Assembly (NCBI GenBank): GCA_040901495.1 | Contig: JBBDYO010000023.1 | Coordinates: 1 to 42,311 of the forward strand | DNA: 42,311 bases | Source: VRUE01 sp040901495 | GTDB taxonomy: Bacteria > Actinomycetota > Thermoleophilia > Solirubrobacterales > 70-9 | Direction: 5' to 3' | Part shown: in pieces, positions 21,012-28,732 of the stretch | Layout: the number at the start of each line of letters is the position of its first letter | Position numbering within the stretch: position 1 is the first letter of the stretch | Made by a program: the position numbers and the translations under genes | Notes under the pieces: generated by a model | Seen by the model: only the letters and a program-made list of their open reading frames with translations | Databases searched by the model: none | Told to the model about the DNA's origin: nothing

Positions 21012-21692
21012 GTGGCTATCTGGAAACGAGCGATCCCGCTTGCCTGCGCCCTTGCGATGTTCGCGGCGGTCTCGATCGCCCCCGTCGACGCTTCATCGCC
21101 GCCTGCCGCCACGGCATCGAAGAAAGCCAAAGGCAAAAAATGCCCGAAAGGCAAGAAGCTCGTCACCGTCAAACAAAACGGGAAAAACGTCAAGAAGTGC
21201 AAGAAGAAACGGGGCAAGAAGCCTGTCCCGGTCTGCAAGCAGGCTTATCTGGCAAGCGCGTCCTGCGCGATCCCGCCTCTCTTCGATCCGCCAGGGCGGA
21301 AACTCGAAGGGGAAGCCGCGAAGCCGTTCCTGGAGAAATACCTCCTCAACTCGACCTTCACCGACTGCCCGGCGAGCTGGCCCAACTGCTCGGTCGAGCA
21401 GCGCTACAGCCACACCTCAAGCGGCTCGTTCTACTACTGCCGCCTGACCTCGGTCTCGGGCGCCGACATCATCAACGGCGCCCGCGCCTACCAGGTGCAG
21501 AACGCCGTCGTCGAGGCCGATGGCTCCTGGACCTTCAACGAGCAGGTTGAAAACAGCGGAGGCTCGTCCTTCTACGAATGGCACGTCGCGACCAACGGCG
21601 TCGTCAACGGGGCCTATCAGTTCAACAGTGGGGCGTTCGAACAGCTTGGCCCCCTCCAGTACGTCTCTGGCGCTCGCGACTGCAGCTACTGA
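21012..21692 (+). CDS. Secreted protein with N-terminal Lys/Cys module
   Basis: A 226-residue exported protein of unknown function. The signal peptide (about 1-27) starts VAIWKRAIPLACALAMF. Next to it is a cationic module (SKKAKGKKCPKGKKL ... NVKKCKKKRGKK), which here sits at the N-terminus of the mature protein rather than the C-terminus. The globular part has six more Cys (CKQAYLASASC, DCPASWPNC, YYC and the final DCSY) and many Tyr, Ser and Asn, in keeping with a disulfide-bonded extracellular domain. GTG 21012 is the only start that keeps the whole signal peptide; TACGCT lies six bases upstream. It converges on ychF, with a hairpin between them. Confidence 0.75.
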   Translation: MAIWKRAIPLACALAMFAAVSIAPVDASSPPAATASKKAKGKKCPKGKKLVTVKQNGKNVKKCKKKRGKKPVPVCKQAYLASASCAIPPLFDPPGRKLEGEAAKPFLEKYLLNSTFTDCPASWPNCSVEQRYSHTSSGSFYYCRLTSVSGADIINGARAYQVQNAVVEADGSWTFNEQVENSGGSSFYEWHVATNGVVNGAYQFNSGAFEQLGPLQYVSGARDCSY

Positions 21693-21720
21693 GGGCCCCG
21701 CGAACCGGGTTCGCGGGCTC
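21691..21720. terminator. Bidirectional hairpin between convergent genes
   Basis: CCCGCGAACC and GGTTCGCGGG surround a single base (21697-21717), and outer GAG/CTC can extend the stem. It overlaps both stop codons of the convergent secreted-protein and ychF genes. No T tract follows on either strand. Confidence 0.55.
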
Positions 21721-22792
21721 AGACCTTGATCGTGATCACGTCGCCGTCGGCGACGACGTAGTCGCGTCCCTCGATGCGCAGCAGGCCGCGGTCGCGGGCC
21801 GGCGCGTAGCCGCCGCACTCGACCAGCTGCTGCCAGCCGATCGCCTCGGCTTTTACGAACGCTTCCTGGATCTCGGTATGGATCGTCCCTGCCGCCTCCC
21901 AGGCGGTGATCCCGCGCGGCACCGGCCTGGCGACGGCTTCCTTGTCCTCGCCGGCGGTGAAGAAGGTGATCAACTCGAGCAGGTCGTAGGCGGCGCGGAC
22001 CAGGCGGGCTAGGCCTGAGCCCTCGACCCCGTAGGAGTCGCGCATCTCCTCGGCTTCGGCGGGGTCGAGCTCCGCCAGCTCGCCCTCGATCCGGGCGCTG
22101 ACCGCGACAGCGCCGGCGCCGACCGCGGCGGCGTGGGCGGCAACCACCTCCGGCACCTCGGCGTCGCCCTCGTCGACGTTGGCGACGTAGAGGATCGGCT
22201 TGGTGGTCAGGGCGCCGAGGTTCGTCGCCGCGTCAGGTGCGAGCTCCGGAACCGGGATCGAGCGGGCAGGGCGACCCGCGGCGAGCGCCTCGTGCACCGC
22301 CTGCAGCCAACCCTGCTCGGCGATCGCCTCCACATCGCCCGACTTCGCCTGCTTGGTGACCCGGCCCAGCCGCCGCTCTACCTGCTCGTAGTCGGCCAGC
22401 ATCAGCTCGGTCTCGATCGTCTCGATGTCGGCGAGCGGGTCGACACGGCCGTCGGGGTGGGGTACGCCCGAGTCGTCGTGGCAGCGCACGACGTGGCAGA
22501 TCGCGTCGGTCTCGCGGATCGAGGCGAGGAACTGGTTGCCGAGGCCCTCGCCTTCGGAGGCGCCCTTGACGAGGCCGGCGATGTCGTGGAAGAAGATCGT
22601 CGCCGGCTCCAGCTTCGAGCTGCGCACCGTCGCCGCTACCTGCTCGAGTCGCTCGTCCGGCACCTCGGCGACCGCCACGTTCGGCTCGATCGTGGTGAAC
22701 GGGTAGTCGCCGGTCTGGGCGCCGCCCTTGGTCAGGGCGTTGAAGAGGGTGGACTTGCCCGCGTTCGGCAGGCCGACGATCCCGACCTTCAT
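21719..22792 (-). CDS. ychF: Redox-regulated ATPase YchF (Obg family)
   Basis: A 357-residue P-loop protein of the universal YchF/OLA1 group. It prefers ATP and is linked to ribosomes and stress responses in other bacteria. The G1 motif is GLPNAGKST (7-15); YPFTTIEPN follows as G2 and DIAGLVKGASEGEGLGNQFL as G3. The NxxE/NKxD position is altered (NVDEGD), as expected for the group's loss of GTP specificity. The C-terminal TGS domain ends in RDYVVADGDVITIKV. ATG 22792 gives the canonical MKVGIVGLPNAGKS start. It lies 16 bases after the PAP2 gene and probably shares its transcript. Confidence 0.97.
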   Translation of the reverse strand: MKVGIVGLPNAGKSTLFNALTKGGAQTGDYPFTTIEPNVAVAEVPDERLEQVAATVRSSKLEPATIFFHDIAGLVKGASEGEGLGNQFLASIRETDAICHVVRCHDDSGVPHPDGRVDPLADIETIETELMLADYEQVERRLGRVTKQAKSGDVEAIAEQGWLQAVHEALAAGRPARSIPVPELAPDAATNLGALTTKPILYVANVDEGDAEVPEVVAAHAAAVGAGAVAVSARIEGELAELDPAEAEEMRDSYGVEGSGLARLVRAAYDLLELITFFTAGEDKEAVARPVPRGITAWEAAGTIHTEIQEAFVKAEAIGWQQLVECGGYAPARDRGLLRIEGRDYVVADGDVITIKV

Positions 22793-22808
22793 CTGCCGCC
22801 GCCGCCAA

Positions 22809-23303
22809 TCACAGCGAGAGCGGCACGATCAGGCCCAGCGCGACACCGAGCAGTGCGCCGGCGAGGACGTCGGAGGGGTAGTGCATCCCCAGGTAGGGGC
22901 GGCCGAGGGCGAGTGCTGCGGCGAGGACGAAGACGACGGCCGCCTCCGGGGCGACGCGGGCCATCGCGGTGGCGACGGCAAACGAGGAGGTCGCGTGGGC
23001 AGAGGGGAAGCTCAGCGAGCTTGGCGCGCCGCCGAGGGGGGGAAGGTCCTCCAGCACCGGCCGCGGCCTTTTGACGACCAGCTTCAGCGCGTAGTTGAGG
23101 CCGATCGCGATCGGGCCCAGAGCCGCGCAGATCAGCCAGGCCTCGCGGTTGGAGCCGTCCGCGACCGCGAGGACCAGGCCGAGGGCAACCCAGACCGCAC
23201 CGTTGTTGCCGGCCTTTCCCAGCGCCCTGACGGCGCGCTCGGCACCGGGCGAGTGCCCGCGTGTTCGCATCGCGCGCAGGATCTGTAGGTCGAGGTCCCT
23301 CAC
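22809..23303 (-). CDS. PAP2-family membrane phosphatase
   Basis: A 164-residue membrane protein of the type 2 phosphatidic-acid phosphatase family, which removes phosphate from lipid phosphates such as undecaprenyl pyrophosphate or phosphatidate outside the membrane. The three-part active site is visible: KLVVKRPRP, FPSAHATSS and GRPYLGMHYPSD. Four or five membrane helices fit the hydrophobic blocks. The start is placed at GTG 23303 (VRDLDLQILRAMRTRG). TATCCT lies nine bases upstream, and an earlier ATG at 23387 would overlap the divergent BtrH-like gene. ychF follows after 16 bases. The substrate is not indicated by context. Confidence 0.9.
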   Translation of the reverse strand: MRDLDLQILRAMRTRGHSPGAERAVRALGKAGNNGAVWVALGLVLAVADGSNREAWLICAALGPIAIGLNYALKLVVKRPRPVLEDLPPLGGAPSSLSFPSAHATSSFAVATAMARVAPEAAVVFVLAAALALGRPYLGMHYPSDVLAGALLGVALGLIVPLSL

Positions 23304-23312
23304 GAGCCGCGC

Positions 23313-23318
23313 AGGATA
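23313..23318 (-). promoter_or_regulatory. Candidate -10 box of the PAP2 gene (TATCCT)
   Basis: TATCCT is nine bases before GTG 23303. No Shine-Dalgarno is visible. It supports the chosen start. Confidence 0.35.
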
Positions 23319-23364
23319 TGGGCGCAGGGGCCGCCCCGTCGCCGCCCTGCCAGGGCAAGTCGAG

Positions 23365-23370
23365 CAGAAT
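23365..23370 (+). promoter_or_regulatory. Candidate -10 box of the BtrH-like gene (CAGAAT)
   Basis: CAGAAT is six bases before ATG 23377 and closely resembles TAGAAT at the same distance before ileS and the second aldehyde dehydrogenase gene. Confidence 0.35.
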
Positions 23371-23376
23371 CCACCC

Positions 23377-24348
23377 ATGGCGACCATGGTCCCCAGCTAC
23401 ACCCACGTGCCCGGCAATCACTGCGGCTCGACCGCGCTGCGCAACCTGCTCGCCTTCCACGGCGTCGAGCTCAGCGAGGAGATGGCCTTCGGACTCGGCG
23501 CCGGCGCCTGCTTCTACTACGTCACGCTCGAGGACGCCTCCCCCAGCCGCTGGTTCAACGGCCGCACCGCCCGCCTCGAGGAGACCTTCGCCGAGCTGAC
23601 CGGTGCGGCGCTGGAGATGCGCACCTTCGAGGAGGGCGACGGCGACTCCTGGGAGGCGGCCCGGGCAGAGGTCGACGCCGGCAACCCGGCGCTCCTCCTC
23701 ACCGACCTCTACTACCTCGACCACTACGGTAACTCCGCCCACTTCCCCGGCCACGCCGTCGTCCTGGCCGGCTATGACGAGCAGGTCGCCTACCTCTCCG
23801 ACACTGGGTTCGAGGAGCTGCAGACGACGCGGCTAGAGAGCCTCGCCGAGGCGCGTCACAGCAGCCACCCCGCCTACCCCATCGAGGGCCACATGTTCAC
23901 CGTGTCGGGAGCGATCTCCGAAGAGCAGCTGCGGGAGGCGATCCCCGCCGCGATCGAGCGCGCAGCGTCGGCGATGGTCGAGCCCGAGTTCCGGAACTTC
24001 TCCGGCATGGACGCGGTGCGCCGGCTCGCCGCGGAGGCCGGCTCCTGGCCCGAGGTCACCGAGGACTGGAAGTGGTGCGCCCGCTTCGGCTACCAGGTGA
24101 TCGAGCGCCGCGGCACCGGCGGCGGGGCCTTCCGACTTATGTACTCGCGCTTCCTCGAGGAGGCGGGTCGACCGGAGGCCGCGCTGGCCGCCGACGCCGC
24201 CGCCCGGTGGACGGAGCTCGCCTCAGCTTTCCACACTGCCAGCGAGCGTGAGGAGCCAGAGCCAACCCTCTGGCGTGACATCGACGCTGGCGCTAAAGGT
24301 GTAGCCGAAGCTGAGAATCGCCTTTGGGACTCTTTGTCCTCTAAGTAA
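23377..24348 (+). CDS. BtrH N-terminal/DUF4872-type protein
   Basis: A 323-residue protein resembling BtrH of butirosin biosynthesis, a cysteine-dependent acyltransferase that moves an acyl side chain from a carrier protein to an amine. The N-terminus has VPGNHCGSTALRNLLAFHG, whose Cys16 is a papain/C39-like nucleophile, and the matching His lies in PGHAVVLAGYD. The C-terminal half is helical and fits DUF4872. No carrier protein, aminoglycoside or peptide-synthesis gene is nearby, so the acceptor is unknown and a peptidase- or transglutaminase-like role cannot be excluded. ATG 23377 is used; ATG 23386 is three codons later. The next gene is a large secreted protein, separated by 124 bases that contain a palindrome. 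Confidence 0.75.
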   Translation: MATMVPSYTHVPGNHCGSTALRNLLAFHGVELSEEMAFGLGAGACFYYVTLEDASPSRWFNGRTARLEETFAELTGAALEMRTFEEGDGDSWEAARAEVDAGNPALLLTDLYYLDHYGNSAHFPGHAVVLAGYDEQVAYLSDTGFEELQTTRLESLAEARHSSHPAYPIEGHMFTVSGAISEEQLREAIPAAIERAASAMVEPEFRNFSGMDAVRRLAAEAGSWPEVTEDWKWCARFGYQVIERRGTGGGAFRLMYSRFLEEAGRPEAALAADAAARWTELASAFHTASEREEPEPTLWRDIDAGAKGVAEAENRLWDSLSSK

Positions 24349-24385
24349 CGGTCTTATTGGACAACTTGTAGTAACCACTCATGAG

Positions 24386-24401
24386 CCCCATTGCAATGGG
24401 G
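24386..24401. repeat. Perfect 16-bp palindrome CCCCATTGCAATGGGG
   Basis: A loopless perfect palindrome in the 124-base gap before the large secreted-protein gene; as a hairpin it has a six-bp stem and TGCA loop. TGTACCGTTTT follows, so it may terminate the BtrH-like gene, or it may be an operator for the downstream gene. Confidence 0.5.
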
Positions 24402-24472
24402 TGTACCGTTTTGAAGTGCGGGAGGCGGGTAGTTCAAGGAAAGGGAACCCGTCTCAAATGAGGAGAGAGTCA

Positions 24473-27439
24473 ATGAGAGGTAAGGCAAGCCCGGTAGGGC
24501 TGCTCACGCTCGCCATCGCACTGTGTGTTTTCGCCTTCAGCGGCCCTGCCGCCGCGGACACGCCGGACATCATCCAGCCGCAAACGCCGGAAAACTTCGA
24601 TTCGGGATTCCAGTCGGGAACGTGTACGGCCGACACGAAAGCGGAACCGGCGGCGGAAGGACCGGGGCTGAAGCGGTGCTCGTCGGAAACGCCGGAACTC
24701 TTCTTCACGACGGCTGCGGGCCACCCACAGATTGGATTCACCCAGTACACGATCGAGCACGATCCGTACACCGAACCGGCGCCCGGCGTGTTCTTCGCCC
24801 CGATCCCGCCGACGCTCGCGGAACACACGATCAAAACGCTCCGGACCGATCTGCCTCCAGGCCTCACGGTCAACCCGGAGGCGACGCCCTCCCGCTGCCC
24901 GGAAAGCAGCTTCATGAATGTCGTGGCAGGCAAAATCAAACCCGCCTGCGACCCGTCGACCATTACCAGTGAACAGAACATCACCCTGGTCAAAAACCAG
25001 CCGGGCCCAGAACAGTGGGCTGTCATTCCGCCCACGTTTGCACCACCGGTCATCTCGACCAAAATCCCTGTCTACAACCTGGTGCCCAAACCCGGCGAAC
25101 CGGCGAGACTCGGATTCGTCGTCAACGAAGCGTTGCCGGTCTTCCTCGAAACCGAAGTGAACTGGGAGGACGACTTCCACGAGAGCTTCACGATCAAACT
25201 GCCGAACACGGCAGAAGTGTCGGGCGTCTCGACCCTGGTCAGCCGACTCGTCACCAATGGGCGATCCGGCAACGGGACCTACCTGACCACGCCAACCACC
25301 TGCTTCGATCCGAACGAAGCGGCATTCGAAAGCCTCTACTCGACCTGGTTCCGAGCCGAGTCGTACGGCGCTCCGAACCCGACCTTCCCGACCGGATCCA
25401 CTCCGGTCGAGGGGAAGCCACCGAAAGAACCGCAAGAAACGGGCGAATACGTCAAACAGACGGGCTGCGAAACGATCCCGTTCGACCCGTCGATCGCGGT
25501 CTCGCCGGGGACCAACGCGATCGATTCGCCCGCGCCGGCCACGGTCGAGGCGAAGCTGCCCTTCAACCCGACCACCGAAGGTGGCGCCAACCAGTCGCAG
25601 TCCAACGTCCGAACTGCGGAGGTCACGATGCCTGCCGGCATGGGCCTCAACCCATCGGGCGCCAACGGGCTGGTGGCCTGCACCGACGCGCAGTTCAAGA
25701 AGAACGTTCGCACCTACACAAACGAATGCCCGGCGGCGTCCGACATCGGCTCGGTTGAGGTCGCCTCGCCGCCGCTGCACGAGCCGCTCGAGGGCGACGT
25801 CTACGTCGGGGAACCGAAGAGCAACAACCCGCAGTCCGGGGAGCTCTTCCGCATCCTGATCGAAGCGAAGTCCGAAGCGGAGGGAATCGCCACCCGCCTC
25901 GTCGGCAACGTCAAAGCCAACCCGGTTACGGGCCAGCTGACCGCGGTGCTGGATGACCAGCAGGAAAGCCAGTTCTTCGGCGCACTGCCGAAAGGGCTGC
26001 CGCAGGTGCCGTTCGAGTCGGTGAAGATCCACTTCGACGGTTCGAAAGACGTGTTGACGAGCCCGCCGACCTGCTCGCCCGCCGAAGCCACGGGCCAGAT
26101 GGAACCGTGGTCGCAGCCGGGTGTGCAGAAACCGGTCAGCACCAGCTTCACGATCTCCGGTGGGGCCAACTGCCCGAAAACGCTGGCGGAACGTAAATTC
26201 ACTCCGCCTTACACCGCCGCGAGCGACAACACGCAGGCAAAGGCCTACTCGCCGTTCCGCGTCCACATCGGGCGTCCCGACGGCCAGCAGGAGCTGAAAG
26301 TGGTCAACGTCACCCTGCCGAAGGGGTTGACCGGAAAACTCGCCGGAATCCCGTACTGCGCGGAGGGGGCGCTCACCGCCGCTGCCGCCGCAACGGGCAA
26401 AGCCGAGGCGGCCAGCCCGAGTTGCTCCACCGATAGTCGCATCGGCTCGGTCTCGGTCGAGGCCGGCACGGGTGGCAACCCGCTGTCCCTCGGAGGCACC
26501 GCCTACCTGGCCGGCCCCTACAAGGGCGCGCCGCTCTCGATGGCGGCAATCACGCCGGCGGTCGCGGGTCCGTACGACCTCGGCACCGTTGTGGTCAGGG
26601 CCGCGCTGTTCGTCAACCCGAAGACCGCCCAGGTCAACGCGGTCTCCGACCCCATCCCGGATGTGTTCGGCGGGGTCAAGCTGGATCTGCGCTCGATCGA
26701 CGTCAACGTCGATCGCAACCAGTTCATGCTCAACCCGACGAACTGCACCGCACAGACATCGAGTGGTGTGATCAACGGGGGCGGCGCCAACCCGGCCGAT
26801 CCGGCCGCGTTCAGCTCCTATCCCGTCAGCGCGCCCTTCCAGGTGAGCGGGTGCAACAAACTCGGCTTCAAGCCGAAACTGCACGTCCGCGTGTCTGGCC
26901 CGACCAAACGGGCGAAGAACCCGCGGATTCGGGCGATCTTGGTAGCTCGCGAAGGGGACGCAAACCTGAGCCGAGCGGCCCTGAACCTGCCGTCCTCGCT
27001 GTTCCTGGACCAGAGCCACATCAAGACCATCTGCACGAGGCCGCAGCTGGCCTCGCAGACGTGTCCGAAAGCATCGGTCTACGGCCAGGCGGAAGCGAAA
27101 TCGCCGCTGCTCAGCGACAAGCTGAAGGGCCCGGTCTACCTGGTCTCTTCCGACCACAAATTGCCGGACCTGGTAGCCGACCTGCGCGGTCAAGTGCGCG
27201 TCCAGGCATACGGCGTAATCAGCACCAAACACGGGGGGCTGAAGACCGTGTTCAACATGCTGCCGGACGTCCCGGTGAAGAAGTTCATCCTGAACATGAA
27301 CGGTGGCAGGAAGAGCCTCGTGATCAACTCGCGGAACCTCTGCGAGAAAAAGCAAACCGCGGTGCTGAACCTGAAAGGCCAGAACGGCAAGCGGGTCAAG
27401 CGCAACAAATTCCGGCTCAACATCTCAGCCTGCAAATAG
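24473..27439 (+). CDS. Large modular secreted protein, unknown function
   Basis: A 988-residue exported protein. The signal peptide spans residues 1-28 (PVGLLTLAIALCVFAFSGPAAA). The mature part appears to hold four diverged copies of one module. Each starts with an L/M-P-x-G-L/M segment (LPPGLTVNP, MPAGMGLNP, LPKGLTGKL, LPSSLFLDQ) and then a Cys. The later copies continue with C-P or C-S, an IG/YG step (SDIGSVEVASPPL, SRIGSVSVEAG, ASVYGQAEAKSPLL), and a P-V-x-x-F-x-x-x-x-x-x-G or equivalent strand before a closing Cys. It has no cell-wall anchor; the C-terminus is basic. Start 24473 is chosen for GAGGAGAG six bases upstream. Glu and Lys are often GAA and AAA, unlike the GAG/AAG of neighbours. 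Such large modular proteins seem common in Solirubrobacterales, but no function is known to me. Confidence 0.82.
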   Translation: MRGKASPVGLLTLAIALCVFAFSGPAAADTPDIIQPQTPENFDSGFQSGTCTADTKAEPAAEGPGLKRCSSETPELFFTTAAGHPQIGFTQYTIEHDPYTEPAPGVFFAPIPPTLAEHTIKTLRTDLPPGLTVNPEATPSRCPESSFMNVVAGKIKPACDPSTITSEQNITLVKNQPGPEQWAVIPPTFAPPVISTKIPVYNLVPKPGEPARLGFVVNEALPVFLETEVNWEDDFHESFTIKLPNTAEVSGVSTLVSRLVTNGRSGNGTYLTTPTTCFDPNEAAFESLYSTWFRAESYGAPNPTFPTGSTPVEGKPPKEPQETGEYVKQTGCETIPFDPSIAVSPGTNAIDSPAPATVEAKLPFNPTTEGGANQSQSNVRTAEVTMPAGMGLNPSGANGLVACTDAQFKKNVRTYTNECPAASDIGSVEVASPPLHEPLEGDVYVGEPKSNNPQSGELFRILIEAKSEAEGIATRLVGNVKANPVTGQLTAVLDDQQESQFFGALPKGLPQVPFESVKIHFDGSKDVLTSPPTCSPAEATGQMEPWSQPGVQKPVSTSFTISGGANCPKTLAERKFTPPYTAASDNTQAKAYSPFRVHIGRPDGQQELKVVNVTLPKGLTGKLAGIPYCAEGALTAAAAATGKAEAASPSCSTDSRIGSVSVEAGTGGNPLSLGGTAYLAGPYKGAPLSMAAITPAVAGPYDLGTVVVRAALFVNPKTAQVNAVSDPIPDVFGGVKLDLRSIDVNVDRNQFMLNPTNCTAQTSSGVINGGGANPADPAAFSSYPVSAPFQVSGCNKLGFKPKLHVRVSGPTKRAKNPRIRAILVAREGDANLSRAALNLPSSLFLDQSHIKTICTRPQLASQTCPKASVYGQAEAKSPLLSDKLKGPVYLVSSDHKLPDLVADLRGQVRVQAYGVISTKHGGLKTVFNMLPDVPVKKFILNMNGGRKSLVINSRNLCEKKQTAVLNLKGQNGKRVKRNKFRLNISACK

Positions 27440-27450
27440 AGGCAGCTGAC

Positions 27451-27485
27451 AGAGGCGCGGCGGGCGATATGCCCGTCGCGCCTCT
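27451..27485. terminator. Strong bidirectional terminator hairpin
   Basis: A 15-bp stem (AGAGGCGCGGCGGGC with GCCCGTCGCGCCTCT, one G-T wobble) and GATAT loop lie between the convergent large secreted-protein and methyltransferase genes, starting 12 bases after the first stop and ending two bases before the second. Confidence 0.8.
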
Positions 27486-27486
27486 T

Positions 27487-28098
27487 CTATTGCGGAACGA
27501 GGCAAGCGAAGTAGGCGAACCAGTTGCCGGAGTGGCTCTCGTAGCCGAGGCCGGCGTCGGCGGCGCCTCGTTTGAGGCTCGTCAAGGTGGTGAAGTGAGG
27601 ATCGCCGAAGAGCTCACCGACGATGAGGCGACCGGCTGGCTTGAGGACACGGTGGATCTCCCGGAGCGCCGCTGCCTGGTCGGGAACCTCACCGAGAACC
27701 GCGGTGAGGACGACTGCGTCCATCGAGTCGCTCTCGTAGGGGAGAGCGGTGGCATCGCCCTGGGTCGGGACGATGTTCTCGAGGCCGCGCTCCGTGGCGC
27801 CGCGCATCACGTGGTCGAGGAACTCCCGCTGGAGGTCGAAGATCTCGAGCTTGCCATCGGGCCCGACCCAGCCCGCGATGTCGAACGAGTAGTAGCCCGT
27901 GCCGGGGCCGATCTCGAGGACCCGCTCGCCCGGCCGCGGGTGTAGGACCGAACGCAGCCGGTCACGGGTGACGATCGGGTGCGGCGCTTCGACCCAGAAG
28001 CGCTGGCCGTAGGGACAGGCGGAGGGGTTCTTGCGCCACCAAAGTGCTGCGCCCAAAGTCGCCAGGAAGGCGACGGCGACCAGCTTTCGCGCGCGCAT
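27487..28098 (-). CDS. SAM-dependent class I methyltransferase with N-terminal membrane segment
   Basis: A 203-residue protein with a short hydrophobic N-terminus (VAVAFLATLGAALWW) and then a class I methyltransferase core. Motif I is VLEIGPGTGYYSFDIAG, followed by an acidic residue in EIFDLQREF, then GDATALPYESDSMDAVVL, and the motif III-like LKPAGRLIVGEL. This fits the UbiE/Methyltransf_11 group; the substrate is unknown, and the membrane segment suggests a lipid or quinone. It is the last gene of a four-gene operon: its ATG shares one base with the preceding stop (TGATG). A strong hairpin follows the stop. Confidence 0.88.
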   Translation of the reverse strand: MRARKLVAVAFLATLGAALWWRKNPSACPYGQRFWVEAPHPIVTRDRLRSVLHPRPGERVLEIGPGTGYYSFDIAGWVGPDGKLEIFDLQREFLDHVMRGATERGLENIVPTQGDATALPYESDSMDAVVLTAVLGEVPDQAAALREIHRVLKPAGRLIVGELFGDPHFTTLTSLKRGAADAGLGYESHSGNWFAYFACLVPQ

Positions 28099-28322
28099 CA
28101 GTCTCGGCCGAGCGAGAAGCCGACGCGGTGCTCGCCCGAGTCGATGCGCAGAAAGGCGACCTTGCCGAGATAGACGGCGAGCACACCGTCCTCGGTCTTG
28201 ACGTCGTACCAGCCACCCTTCTCGACCTGCTTGCGAAGGTCGGACAGCTCGGAGTCATTGAGCCGCACCGAGACAACCTGGCCGCCTTCGAAGCCGATCT
28301 CCACACGCTGTGCGTCCGCCAT
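28098..28322 (-). CDS. Conserved-looking small protein (74 residues), unknown
   Basis: A 74-residue protein with no recognised family. The sequence alternates charged and hydrophobic residues in short strands (VEIGFEGGQVVSVRL; VLAVYLGKVAFLRID) around a central helix (DSELSDLRKQVEKGG), so a small alpha/beta or barrel fold is likely. It lacks Cys, a signal peptide and membrane segments. Both ends are fused to neighbours by one-base TGATG overlaps, with methylmalonyl-CoA epimerase upstream and the methyltransferase downstream. That arrangement is good evidence that it is translated and made in step with them. A helper or regulator of the operon is a guess. Confidence 0.8.
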   Translation of the reverse strand: MADAQRVEIGFEGGQVVSVRLNDSELSDLRKQVEKGGWYDVKTEDGVLAVYLGKVAFLRIDSGEHRVGFSLGRD

Positions 28323-28732
28323 CAGTGACCTCCTGCAGGTTCGACGATCTCGGTCAGCACACCGCCGGTGGAGCGCGGGTGCAGAAAGGCGACGCGGCTG
28401 TCGCGGATGCCGATGCGGGCCTCCGAGTCGATCAGCTCAATCCCCGCCGCCGCCACCCTCTGCAGGGTCGCGTCGATGTCGCCGACCGCGTAGGCGACGT
28501 GGTGCAGGCCTGGACCCTTGCGGGCGAGGAACTTGCCGACCGCCGTGTCCTCTCCAAGCGGGCGCAGCAGCTCGACGTGCCCGTCGCCGACATCGAGCAG
28601 CACGGCCTCGACACCCTGCGACTCGACGGTCTCGCGGTGCGCAAGCTTCATCTCGAAGCTCTCCTCATAGAGGGCGAGCGCGGCGTCGAGGTCGTCGACG
28701 GCGACACCGACGTGGTCGATCCTTCCGAACAT
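28322..28732 (-). CDS. mce: Methylmalonyl-CoA epimerase
   Basis: A 136-residue two-module VOC (glyoxalase-fold) metalloenzyme that interconverts the 2R and 2S forms of methylmalonyl-CoA in propionate and odd-chain or branched-chain catabolism. Family residues are visible: the N-terminal RIDHVGVAVDDLDAAL with the metal His, VELLRPL, GLHHVAYAV with the second metal His, and TEIVEP with the metal Glu. The length equals bacterial MCE. The mutase and propionyl-CoA carboxylase genes are not in the window. It is second in a four-gene operon and overlaps both neighbours by one base (TGATG). Confidence 0.93.
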   Translation of the reverse strand: MFGRIDHVGVAVDDLDAALALYEESFEMKLAHRETVESQGVEAVLLDVGDGHVELLRPLGEDTAVGKFLARKGPGLHHVAYAVGDIDATLQRVAAAGIELIDSEARIGIRDSRVAFLHPRSTGGVLTEIVEPAGGH

